Shown here: piece by piece, positions 1 to 7,031 of the stretch | Layout of the letters: every line of letters begins with the position of its first letter | Numbering within the stretch: position 1 is the stretch's first letter | Assembly (NCBI GenBank): GCA_017938315.1 | Contig: JAGBBV010000032.1 | Coordinates: 1 to 64,000, forward strand | DNA length: 64,000 nt | Origin: Lachnospiraceae bacterium | GTDB lineage: Bacteria; Bacillota; Clostridia; Lachnospirales; Lachnospiraceae | Direction of reading: 5' to 3' | Program-made: the position numbers and the translations under genes | The notes under the pieces: model-generated | What the model saw: the letters and a program-made list of their open reading frames with translations, nothing else | Databases searched by the model: none | Told to the model about the DNA's origin: nothing

Positions 1-78
1 AAAATTATTGAGATTTCACAGTATACTGGTGATGATGGGCATATAGAAGAAAAGAGAGTGCCGCTGCCCACACTTTAG
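1..78 (+). CDS. 3' end of an unidentified gene (cut by window edge)
   Basis: The first 25 codons of frame 1 are open and end at a TAG at 76-78. The visible residues run KIIEISQYTGDDG and then a charged stretch ending PLPTL. No start codon or ribosome binding site is present, so if this is coding it is the C-terminal tail of a gene that starts left of the window. The tail is too short to assign a family. The stop codon lies inside the first of a series of hairpins that begin at 65, which may serve as its transcription end. Confidence 0.35.
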   Translation, partial: KIIEISQYTGDDGHIEEKRVPLPTL

Positions 79-203
79 TGGATTCTGTGGGCACTAGACG
101 AGAAAAATTTTACTATTGCCCATGACGTTTCATTATTTAGCATTTGGGGTAGATGAAACATGACTTTATGGGCAGTAGAAGAGAAAAAATCTACCTATGC
201 CCA
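65..203. repeat. Cluster of four adjacent short inverted repeats, two of them similar 35-bp units
   Basis: Four hairpins follow each other. TGCCCACA (65-72) pairs with TGTGGGCA (86-93). TGGGCA (88-93) pairs with TGCCCA (117-122). GTTTCAT (127-133) pairs with ATGAAAC (153-159). TGGGCA (169-174) pairs with TGCCCA (198-203). The second and fourth units are both exactly 35 bp, share the same ends and most of the interior (a GAGAAAAA core), and start 81 bp apart. This is not a CRISPR array, since there are only two similar units and they are palindromic. It could be a repeat family, a recombination site or RNA hairpins after the upstream gene. Confidence 0.6.
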
Positions 204-327
204 CTTTATGTGAAAAAAGCATTCGTATTCTGCCAGATGTGATGTGTGGCAGGGTAAAGTAAAATTTATAGAGAACGTAAACTTTCAGCTTTCCTTATAG
301 TTAAACAGAAATAATTTTTTATTCCGC

Positions 328-357
328 TTGCAAATTTATGCCGCCACATGTTACTAT
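328..357 (+). promoter_or_regulatory. Promoter of the ZTP-riboswitch purine operon
   Basis: TTGCAA (328-333) and TACTAT (352-357) are separated by 18 bp. Transcription would begin a few bases upstream of the conserved riboswitch core, which is where a riboswitch promoter should be. Confidence 0.5.
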
Positions 358-369
358 GATTGCAGAAAG

Positions 370-489
370 CACCACGCAACTGGCGGAAGACGGGAAACCG
401 TTGTGAGAGAACTCACAGGGAGCGTGGTTATGATAAGAATGCCGACCGCCTGGGCGAACACTTTTTGGTGTACCGCTCAGGCGGTTTTT
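370..489 (+). promoter_or_regulatory. ZTP (pfl) riboswitch with intrinsic terminator
   Basis: The leader carries the landmarks of the pfl/ZTP class: an ACTGGCGGAA segment near 380, a GGGAGC segment near 418, and the conserved GCCGACCGCCTGGGC at 441-455. The CCGCCTG at 446-452 can alternatively pair with CAGGCGG (478-484), which is followed by TTTTT at 485-489, forming a terminator. Use of the conserved CCGCC segment by both aptamer and terminator is the established mechanism: ZTP or ZMP binding keeps it in the aptamer and lets transcription continue. The downstream genes perform the AICAR (ZMP)-consuming step and the following step of purine synthesis, which fits the ligand exactly. Confidence 0.93.
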
Positions 490-529
490 GTAACTATAAT
501 TGACATGTCAGAACAATGGAGGTTGACAA

Positions 530-1243
530 ATGAAAATGTTATCACTCAAAGAAGAACTTGCAAACAACGCTTATCCCGGACGTGGAATCGTTATCGGAAA
601 AACCCCCAACGGAAAGTATGCGGTAACTGCTTACTTTATCATGGGAAGAAGCACAAACAGCCGCAACCGTGTCTTTGTGGAAGAAGGACAGGGAATCCGC
701 ACACAGGCTTTTGACCCTTCCAAGTTAGAAGATCCCAGCCTGATTATTTATGCGCCGGTAAGAGTACTTGGAAATAAAACAATTGTGACAAACGGTGACC
801 AGACAGATACGATTTACGAAGGAATGGACAAGCAGCTTACTTTTGAACAGTCCCTTAGAAGCCGTGAATTTGAACCCGACGGTCCTAACTATACACCCCG
901 TATTTCCGGTATTATGCATATTGAAAACGGAAGTTACAATTATGCAATGTCTATTTTAAAGAGCAACAACGGAAATCCCGATAGCTGCAACAGATATACT
1001 TTTGCCTATGAAAATCCAGTAGCAGGTGAGGGACACTTCATTCATACTTATATGCATGACGGAAATCCCCTTCCCAGCTTTGAAGGAGAACCCAAGCTTG
1101 TGGATATGATGGACGATATGGAAGCATTTACCGATATGCTTTGGGAAAACTTAAATGAAGAAAATAAGGTATCTCTTTTCGTGAGATATATCAACATTGC
1201 AACAGGCCAGTACACAACAAAAATTGTAAACAAGAACAAATAA
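530..1243 (+). CDS. IMP cyclohydrolase (PurO-like family)
   Basis: This 237-residue protein matches the stand-alone IMP cyclohydrolase family found in clostridia, with an N-terminal NNAYPGRGIVIGKTPNGKY segment and a following GRSTNSRNRVF motif. The family closes FAICAR to IMP, the last step of de novo purine synthesis, in the cytoplasm. A GGAGG at 518-522 lies seven bases before the ATG at 530. It is the first gene after the ZTP riboswitch, and the transformylase that supplies its substrate begins 23 bases after its stop. The two proteins together replace bifunctional PurH. Confidence 0.9.
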   Translation: MKMLSLKEELANNAYPGRGIVIGKTPNGKYAVTAYFIMGRSTNSRNRVFVEEGQGIRTQAFDPSKLEDPSLIIYAPVRVLGNKTIVTNGDQTDTIYEGMDKQLTFEQSLRSREFEPDGPNYTPRISGIMHIENGSYNYAMSILKSNNGNPDSCNRYTFAYENPVAGEGHFIHTYMHDGNPLPSFEGEPKLVDMMDDMEAFTDMLWENLNEENKVSLFVRYINIATGQYTTKIVNKNK

Positions 1244-1266
1244 TAGAAGCGTAAGGAGAAAAAACG

Positions 1267-2445
1267 ATGAATGAAATCGAATTAAAATATGGATGTAACC
1301 CCAATCAGAAGCCTTCCCGTATTTATATGGAAGACGGCAGCGAGCTTCCTGTAACCGTATTAAACGGAAAGCCCGGTTATATTAACTTTTTGGATGCTTT
1401 TAACGGATGGCAGTTAGTAAAAGAATTAAAGAAAGCAACAGGACTTCCTGCAGCTACCTCTTTTAAGCACGTATCACCTGCAGGTGCAGCAGTAGGTCTT
1501 CCTCTTGATGAGACCCTTGCTAAGATTTATTGGGTAGATGACCTTGGTGAACTTTCTCCCCTTGCATGTGCATATGCAAGAGCGAGAGGTGCAGACAGAA
1601 TGAGTTCCTTTGGCGATTTTATTGCGCTTTCCGATATTTGTGATGCAGATACTGCCCGTCTTATTAAACGTGAAGTATCTGATGGCGTAATTGCACCCGG
1701 ATATACTGACGAAGCCCTTGCAATGTTAAAAGAAAAGAAAAAAGGTGCTTACAATGTAATTCAGATTGATGAAGCATATGTTCCTGCTCCTGTTGAGAAG
1801 AAACAGGTATACGGTATCACCTTTGAACAGGGAAGAAACGAACTGGACATTGACAATGACCTTCTTTCCAATGTAGTAACCAAGAATAAAGAAATTCCGG
1901 AAAGTGCATTAATTGATATGAAGATTGCACTGATTACATTAAAGTATACACAGTCCAACTCTGTATGCTATGTAAAGAACGGACAGGCTATCGGTATCGG
2001 TGCGGGACAGCAGTCCAGAGTTCACTGTACAAGACTTGCGGGACAGAAGGCAGATAACTGGTTCCTTCGTCAGTCTCCTCAGGTACTTGGACTTCAGTTT
2101 GTAGATACACTTGGCAGAGCAGAGAGAGACAATGCCATCGATAACTATATCGGTGATGAATATATGGACGTACTTGCAGAAGGTGCTTGGCAGAGAGTGT
2201 TTAAAGTAAAACCTGCTGTATTTACTGCAGAAGAAAAGAGAGCTTGGCTTGATAAGATGCAGGATGTGACATTAGGCTCCGATGCATTCTTCCCCTTCTC
2301 TGACAATGTAGAGCGTGCACGTAAGAGCGGTGTGAAGTACATTGCACAGCCCGGTGGCTCCGTAAGAGATGATTTGGTAATTGAATGCTGTGACAAGTAT
2401 GATATGGCAATGGCATTTACCGGAATCAGACTCTTCCACCACTAA
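1267..2445 (+). CDS. purH: AICAR transformylase (phosphoribosylaminoimidazolecarboxamide formyltransferase), monofunctional
   Basis: The 392-residue product resembles the AICAR formyltransferase half of PurH, including an N-terminal KYGCNPNQKPSRIY segment and a KHVSPAGAAVG motif in the position of the formyltransferase substrate loop. It lacks the N-terminal inosinicase domain of bifunctional PurH (about 510-530 residues), so it should only transfer the formyl group from 10-formyl-THF to AICAR. The separate cyclohydrolase gene just upstream supplies the missing activity. Both genes lie under the ZTP riboswitch, which senses the phosphorylated forms of this enzyme's substrate. The gene symbol is used here in the loose sense common for this shortened form. 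Confidence 0.9.
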   Translation: MNEIELKYGCNPNQKPSRIYMEDGSELPVTVLNGKPGYINFLDAFNGWQLVKELKKATGLPAATSFKHVSPAGAAVGLPLDETLAKIYWVDDLGELSPLACAYARARGADRMSSFGDFIALSDICDADTARLIKREVSDGVIAPGYTDEALAMLKEKKKGAYNVIQIDEAYVPAPVEKKQVYGITFEQGRNELDIDNDLLSNVVTKNKEIPESALIDMKIALITLKYTQSNSVCYVKNGQAIGIGAGQQSRVHCTRLAGQKADNWFLRQSPQVLGLQFVDTLGRAERDNAIDNYIGDEYMDVLAEGAWQRVFKVKPAVFTAEEKRAWLDKMQDVTLGSDAFFPFSDNVERARKSGVKYIAQPGGSVRDDLVIECCDKYDMAMAFTGIRLFHH

Positions 2446-2486
2446 AAAATAGGAAAAAAGAATTGTCAGAAAAATCCAATAAATGA

Positions 2487-2515
2487 TTGAGGAAAACTGA
2501 ATATTCTGTTATAAT
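2487..2515 (+). promoter_or_regulatory. Promoter of the glycerol-3-phosphate operon
   Basis: TTGAGG (2487-2492) and a perfect TATAAT (2510-2515) are separated by 17 bp. The promoter is upstream of a terminator-like hairpin and 88 bp before the first start codon, so it makes a leader transcript. Confidence 0.7.
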
Positions 2516-2526
2516 AAAAAAGGCGA

Positions 2527-2572
2527 ACCATACAAGAATTAAACGAAGAAGAGTTTTTGTATGGTCGTTTTT
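2527..2572 (+). terminator. Terminator hairpin inside the glp leader (probable attenuator)
   Basis: ACCATACAA (2527-2535) pairs with TTGTATGGT (2557-2565) and a T tract follows at 2568-2572. Because a good promoter lies immediately upstream at 2487-2515, this terminator would act on the leader of the glp operon rather than only ending the purine operon. A leader inverted repeat read through by the GlpP antiterminator controls glpFK and glpD in Bacillus subtilis; the same logic is inferred here. No glpP gene is present in the window. Confidence 0.65.
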
Positions 2573-2602
2573 GTATATTCAAAATTTTAAGAAGGTATTT
2601 TT

Positions 2603-4093
2603 ATGTGTAACAGAGTAGAACAGGATAGAGATTTTGACGTACTGATTATCGGTGCAGGGGTATGCGGAAGTTCCATTGCAAGGGAATTATCCCGAAAGGA
2701 ATTAAAGATAGCAGTACTGGAAAAAGAAACCGATATTTGTGAAGGAACCTCTAAAGCAAACAGCGGAATTGTTCATGCGGGATATGATGCAAAACCGGGC
2801 ACATTGAAAGCAAAGTTAAATGTGCAGGGGAGCCGTATGATGAAACAACTTTCAGAGGAACTGGACTTTGCTTATAGGAAAAACGGTGCCATGGTTCTTT
2901 GCATGGATGAAAAAGACAAAGAAAAGCTGGAAGAATTAAAGCAACGGGGAATTACGAATGGTGTAGAGAAGTTACAGATTCTTGACAGACAGCAGATACT
3001 TAACATGGAGCCTTCTGTTAATCCGGAGGTAGTTAGTGCCCTTTATGCGCCAAGTAGTGCTGTTGTTTGTCCTTTTGAGCTGACCATTGCACTGGCAGAA
3101 AATGCGGCGGTGAATGGGGCGGAGTTCTTTTTATCCACTGAAGTTACAGATGTCATAAAGGAAGGGAAAGGATTTTGTGTAAAGACTTCAAAAGGTGATT
3201 TTTATACAAAAGCAGTCATTAATGCCGCCGGTGTCTATGCGGATAAAATACATAATATGGTAAGTGGAAAAGCAGACCGGATTTCCATTACACCCAGAAA
3301 AGGGGAGTATCTTCTGTACGATAAAGCAGTGGGAAATATGGTGAGTTCCACATTATTTCAATTGCCAACAGCCCTTGGGAAAGGAATTTTAGTAACCCCT
3401 ACGGTGCATGGAAATCTCATTACAGGGCCCACAGCACAGGATTGCGAGGATAAAGATGTGACACCGACGTCACAAGAAGGAATTGCCCAAATACAAAAAA
3501 AGGCTTTGCAGAGCATTGCAAATGTGCCCTCCGGTCAGGTGATTACTTCCTTTGCGGGTTTACGTGCCCATGGAGAGAGTGGAGATTTTATGATCGGACA
3601 GGTAACGGGAGTGCCCGGATTTTTTGACGTGGCAGGGATTGAGTCTCCGGGGCTTAGCTGTGCACCTGCAATCGGTGTGTATGTAGCGGACTTGGTAAAT
3701 GACTATATGCCGGCAGCAGACAAGGCTGGGTTTGTAGCAAAGAGAAAAGGAATCCCTCATATGGCAAACCTGCCTACGGAAGAAAAGCAGAGACTGATTC
3801 TTAGTAATCCGGCTTACGGTAACGTGATATGCAGATGTGAGATGGTGACGGAAGGAGAAATTTTAGATGCCATTTACAGACCCTTAGGCGCCACTACCAC
3901 AGATGGTGTGAAACGCAGAACCAGAGCAGGGATGGGACGTTGCCAGTCAGGCTTTTGCCTGCCCAAGGTCATAGAAATTTTAGCGAGGGAATTAAAGGTA
4001 GAAGAAACCCATATCCGCAAAGCATCGGGAGACTCCTTCTATCTATTAGAAGAAGATTCGCAGCTTTCCTTGGAAGGAGGCGAAGAGATATGA
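2603..4093 (+). CDS. FAD-dependent glycerol-3-phosphate dehydrogenase-like oxidoreductase with C-terminal [2Fe-2S] (BFD-like) domain
   Basis: The 496-residue protein starts with an FAD-binding DVLIIGAGVCGSSIAREL motif and belongs to the GlpA/DAO family that oxidises sn-glycerol-3-phosphate to dihydroxyacetone phosphate. Residues from about 405 form a BFD-like [2Fe-2S] domain with four cysteines in CRC and GRCQSGFC motifs. An AAGAAGG sequence precedes the ATG. It is the first gene of an operon with a second flavoprotein and glycerol kinase, and its stop overlaps the next start (ATGA at 4090-4093), so the two flavoproteins are probably made as a complex. It differs from the oxygen-reducing GlpO in having the iron-sulfur domain. 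The electron acceptor cannot be read from the sequence. Confidence 0.85.
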   Translation: MCNRVEQDRDFDVLIIGAGVCGSSIARELSRKELKIAVLEKETDICEGTSKANSGIVHAGYDAKPGTLKAKLNVQGSRMMKQLSEELDFAYRKNGAMVLCMDEKDKEKLEELKQRGITNGVEKLQILDRQQILNMEPSVNPEVVSALYAPSSAVVCPFELTIALAENAAVNGAEFFLSTEVTDVIKEGKGFCVKTSKGDFYTKAVINAAGVYADKIHNMVSGKADRISITPRKGEYLLYDKAVGNMVSSTLFQLPTALGKGILVTPTVHGNLITGPTAQDCEDKDVTPTSQEGIAQIQKKALQSIANVPSGQVITSFAGLRAHGESGDFMIGQVTGVPGFFDVAGIESPGLSCAPAIGVYVADLVNDYMPAADKAGFVAKRKGIPHMANLPTEEKQRLILSNPAYGNVICRCEMVTEGEILDAIYRPLGATTTDGVKRRTRAGMGRCQSGFCLPKVIEILARELKVEETHIRKASGDSFYLLEEDSQLSLEGGEEI

Positions 4094-5505
4094 AAACAGA
4101 ACTTTTAATTATCGGTGGAGGACCTGCCGGAATGGCAGCAGCGCTTTCTGCATATGAACAGGGAATCCGTGATATTCTCATCGTGGAAAGAGATAGGGAA
4201 CTGGGTGGTATTTTAAATCAGTGTATTCATAACGGCTTCGGGCTTCATACCTTTAAGGAAGAGCTGACCGGACCGGAATATGCCGCAAGGTATGTGGCAC
4301 AAATAGAGGAAAAAGAGATTCCTTGTTTATTAAATACCATGGTAACGGACTTACAGGGAGGAAATCCTTGTAAAGTAACTGCTATGAACAAAGAAAAGGG
4401 TCTCTTTACCATAGAAGCACAGGCGGTTGTTTTGGCTATGGGCTGCCGCGAAAAACCCAGAGGAGCCATGAATATAGCAGGAAGCAGACCTGCCGGAATT
4501 TATGCCGCAGGAACCGCCCAATACTTTGTAAACAGAGAAGGCATGCTTCCGGGAAAAGAGATAGTGATTGTGGGCTCCGGCGACATCGGGCTGATTATGG
4601 CACGAAGAATGACCCTGCAAGGTGCAAAGGTCAAAATGGTGGCGGAGATTATGCCATATTCCGGAGGTCTTCGAAGAAATATCGTCCAGTGTCTGGATGA
4701 CTACGGGATACCTCTTAAATTAAATCATACTGTAGTAGAAATACACGGAAAAGATAGAGTGACGGGAGTTACTGTTGCAAGGGTGGATGAAAACTTAAAA
4801 CCCATTGCAGATAGTGAGGAATTTGTATCCTGTGATACGGTGCTTTTCTCTTGCGGACTCATTCCTGAGAACGAATTGTCCAAGGCAGCAGGGGCGGATA
4901 TGGACAGTGTCACCAAAGGTCCGGTGGTGAATGCCAGATTGCAGACCACGGCAGAAGGCATTTTTGCCTGCGGAAATGTGCTTCATGTACATGACCTGGT
5001 AGATAATGTTTCAAAAGAAGCAAAGCAAGCAGGCTACTACGCTGCAGAATATATCAGAAATAGAGAGAAGGATTTTGGAGAGGTAGTAAGGCCGAAAATT
5101 CCGGAAAAGACCAAGTGTGTATTGCCGGAGGGAAGAGATGCATCAAAGACCCTGATTTGCATTGGATGTCCGGTAGGGTGTCTGATTACAGTGGAAGAGG
5201 GAAAAGACGGGGAACTTTCCATTAAGGGTAATACCTGCAAAAAGGGAGAAAGCTACGCGAGAAGTGAAGTGACAGCACCCAAACGGATGATTACATCTTT
5301 TATAAAAGTGGAAAATGGGACTTCTAAGGTAGTTTCCGTAAAAACAGACGGAGAGATTCCAAAGGATAAAATAAACGCGTGTATGGAAGAGATTAAAAAT
5401 GCCGGCTGTGTTGCACCGGTGTCCGTAGGCGATGTGCTAGTTAAAAACGTGGCCGGAACAGGCATCAATATTGTGGCAACTGCTAATGTTGCCGGAAATA
5501 ACTAA
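4090..5505 (+). CDS. FAD/NAD(P)-binding oxidoreductase fused to a DUF1667 domain
   Basis: The true start is the ATG at 4090, preceded by a GGAGG near 4076 and overlapping the previous stop; it gives 471 residues beginning MKTELLIIGGGPAGMAAAL. Residues 1 to about 345 form a two-dinucleotide-binding flavoprotein, with a second Rossmann motif (EIVIVGSGDIGLIMARR) near residue 155. From about residue 350 the protein continues into a DUF1667 domain with CIGCPVGC and a later CKKGESYARSE cysteine motif. In many Firmicutes DUF1667 is a separate short gene after the two flavoprotein genes; here it is fused. It probably passes electrons from the glycerol-3-phosphate dehydrogenase subunit to a carrier, which is an inference. 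Confidence 0.85.
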   Translation: MKTELLIIGGGPAGMAAALSAYEQGIRDILIVERDRELGGILNQCIHNGFGLHTFKEELTGPEYAARYVAQIEEKEIPCLLNTMVTDLQGGNPCKVTAMNKEKGLFTIEAQAVVLAMGCREKPRGAMNIAGSRPAGIYAAGTAQYFVNREGMLPGKEIVIVGSGDIGLIMARRMTLQGAKVKMVAEIMPYSGGLRRNIVQCLDDYGIPLKLNHTVVEIHGKDRVTGVTVARVDENLKPIADSEEFVSCDTVLFSCGLIPENELSKAAGADMDSVTKGPVVNARLQTTAEGIFACGNVLHVHDLVDNVSKEAKQAGYYAAEYIRNREKDFGEVVRPKIPEKTKCVLPEGRDASKTLICIGCPVGCLITVEEGKDGELSIKGNTCKKGESYARSEVTAPKRMITSFIKVENGTSKVVSVKTDGEIPKDKINACMEEIKNAGCVAPVSVGDVLVKNVAGTGINIVATANVAGNN

Positions 5506-5530
5506 GGAGTAAGTGAAAGAAGGGGTTACA

Positions 5531-7027
5531 ATGAGTAAGTATATCATGGCACTTGATCAGGGAACAACCAGCTCCAGATGCATTCTTTTTGACAAACAGG
5601 GAACCATCTGCAGCATGGCGCAAAAAGAGTTTACCCAGATTTATCCAAAACCCGGTTGGGTAGAGCATAATCCCATGGAAATATGGTCTTCCCAGCTTGC
5701 GGTAGTGATAGAGGCAATGGCCAAAGTGGGAGCAGCACCTTCAGATATCAGCGGGATTGGAATAACCAATCAGAGAGAGACTGCGATTGTCTGGGACAAA
5801 AACACGGGAGAACCGGTTTACAATGCTATTGTATGGCAATGCAGAAGAACAGCAGAAAAGATAGATGAGCTGGTGGATAAGGGATATGGAGAACTGATTA
5901 AAGAGAGAACGGGACTCATTCCTGATGCCTATTTCAGCGGAACCAAAATCGCGTGGATTTTAGATAACGTGCCGGGGGCAAGAGAAAAGGCAGAAAAGGG
6001 ACAACTTCTTTTCGGAACGGTAGACAGCTGGTTAATTTATCATTTGACAAAGGGCAAAGTACATGTGACAGATTATACCAATGCTTCCCGTACCATGATC
6101 TTTGATATTCATAAATTATGCTGGGACAAAGAGTTCCTTGGGATTCTAAATATTCCGGAAAATATGCTTCCTGCTGTAAAGCCATCCAGTTGCATTTACG
6201 GTTACACGGATGCATCTGTATTAGGCGGTGAAATTGCTATTGCAGGAATTGCAGGTGACCAGCAGGCAGCGCTGTTTGGACAATGCTGCTTTGAAAAAGG
6301 GCAGGTAAAGAATACATATGGAACAGGTTGCTTTTTATTGATGAATACAGGAAAAGAAGCAATTACATCCAAAAACGGGCTGCTTACAACCATAGCGGCG
6401 AGTGCCGGTGATACAGTGGAATATGCACTGGAGGGAAGCGTTTTTGTTGCCGGGGCGGCAGTGCAGTGGCTCCGCGATGGGATGCGGATGGTAAAGAGTG
6501 CTTCCCAGACAAGTGAGTATGCCGGAAAGGTATCAGATACCACAGGGGTGTATGTTGTTCCTGCGTTTGCCGGCATGGGAGCGCCTTATTGGGACCCTTA
6601 CGCAAGAGGCACTATAGTAGGCATTACTAGAGGGTGTGAAAAGGAACATTTTATCCGTGCCACGCTGGAATCTATTGCGTATCAGACTTATGATGTATTA
6701 AAAGCCATGGAAGAAGATGTAGGAGTTTCCATTGAAGCGCTGAAGGTGGACGGTGGTGCCAGCGCCAATAATTTTCTGATGCAATTCCAGGCGGATATTT
6801 TAGAGGCTAAAGTGGACAGGCCAAAGTGTATTGAAACAACGGCACTGGGAGCGGCTTACCTTGCGGGACTTGCTACGGGATATTATGATAATAAAGAGGA
6901 TATTTGTATCAATTGGCAGCTTGATAAACAATTCAATTCTAGCATGGATAAAGCTGCAAGGGGAAATTTGTTGAAGGGATGGAAAAAGGCTGTGCAGTGT
7001 GCACTTTTATGGGCACAGTCCGAATAA
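5531..7027 (+). CDS. glpK: Glycerol kinase
   Basis: The 498-residue product is a canonical FGGY-family glycerol kinase: [12 protein letters not shown] phosphate-binding segment at the N-terminus, [21 protein letters not shown] and a C-terminal [17 protein letters not shown] segment. It phosphorylates glycerol to sn-glycerol-3-phosphate in the cytoplasm, feeding the two flavoproteins encoded just upstream. An in-frame GTG at 5513 would add six residues, but the ATG at 5531 has a GAAGGGG at proper distance and gives the normal family length. No glycerol facilitator gene is present nearby, so uptake must be encoded elsewhere. Confidence 0.96.
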   Translation: MSKYIMALDQGTTSSRCILFDKQGTICSMAQKEFTQIYPKPGWVEHNPMEIWSSQLAVVIEAMAKVGAAPSDISGIGITNQRETAIVWDKNTGEPVYNAIVWQCRRTAEKIDELVDKGYGELIKERTGLIPDAYFSGTKIAWILDNVPGAREKAEKGQLLFGTVDSWLIYHLTKGKVHVTDYTNASRTMIFDIHKLCWDKEFLGILNIPENMLPAVKPSSCIYGYTDASVLGGEIAIAGIAGDQQAALFGQCCFEKGQVKNTYGTGCFLLMNTGKEAITSKNGLLTTIAASAGDTVEYALEGSVFVAGAAVQWLRDGMRMVKSASQTSEYAGKVSDTTGVYVVPAFAGMGAPYWDPYARGTIVGITRGCEKEHFIRATLESIAYQTYDVLKAMEEDVGVSIEALKVDGGASANNFLMQFQADILEAKVDRPKCIETTALGAAYLAGLATGYYDNKEDICINWQLDKQFNSSMDKAARGNLLKGWKKAVQCALLWAQSE

Positions 7028-7031
7028 GAGT

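Noticed and set aside
65-203. Possible CRISPR array
   Set aside because: Only two similar units are found, they are strongly palindromic and the interval is not a spacer-like unique sequence of constant length; no cas genes are present.
3940-4089. Longer N-terminus for the second glp flavoprotein
   Set aside because: The extension lies within the first flavoprotein gene in another frame; the FAD motif begins right after the ATG at 4090, which has a ribosome binding site.
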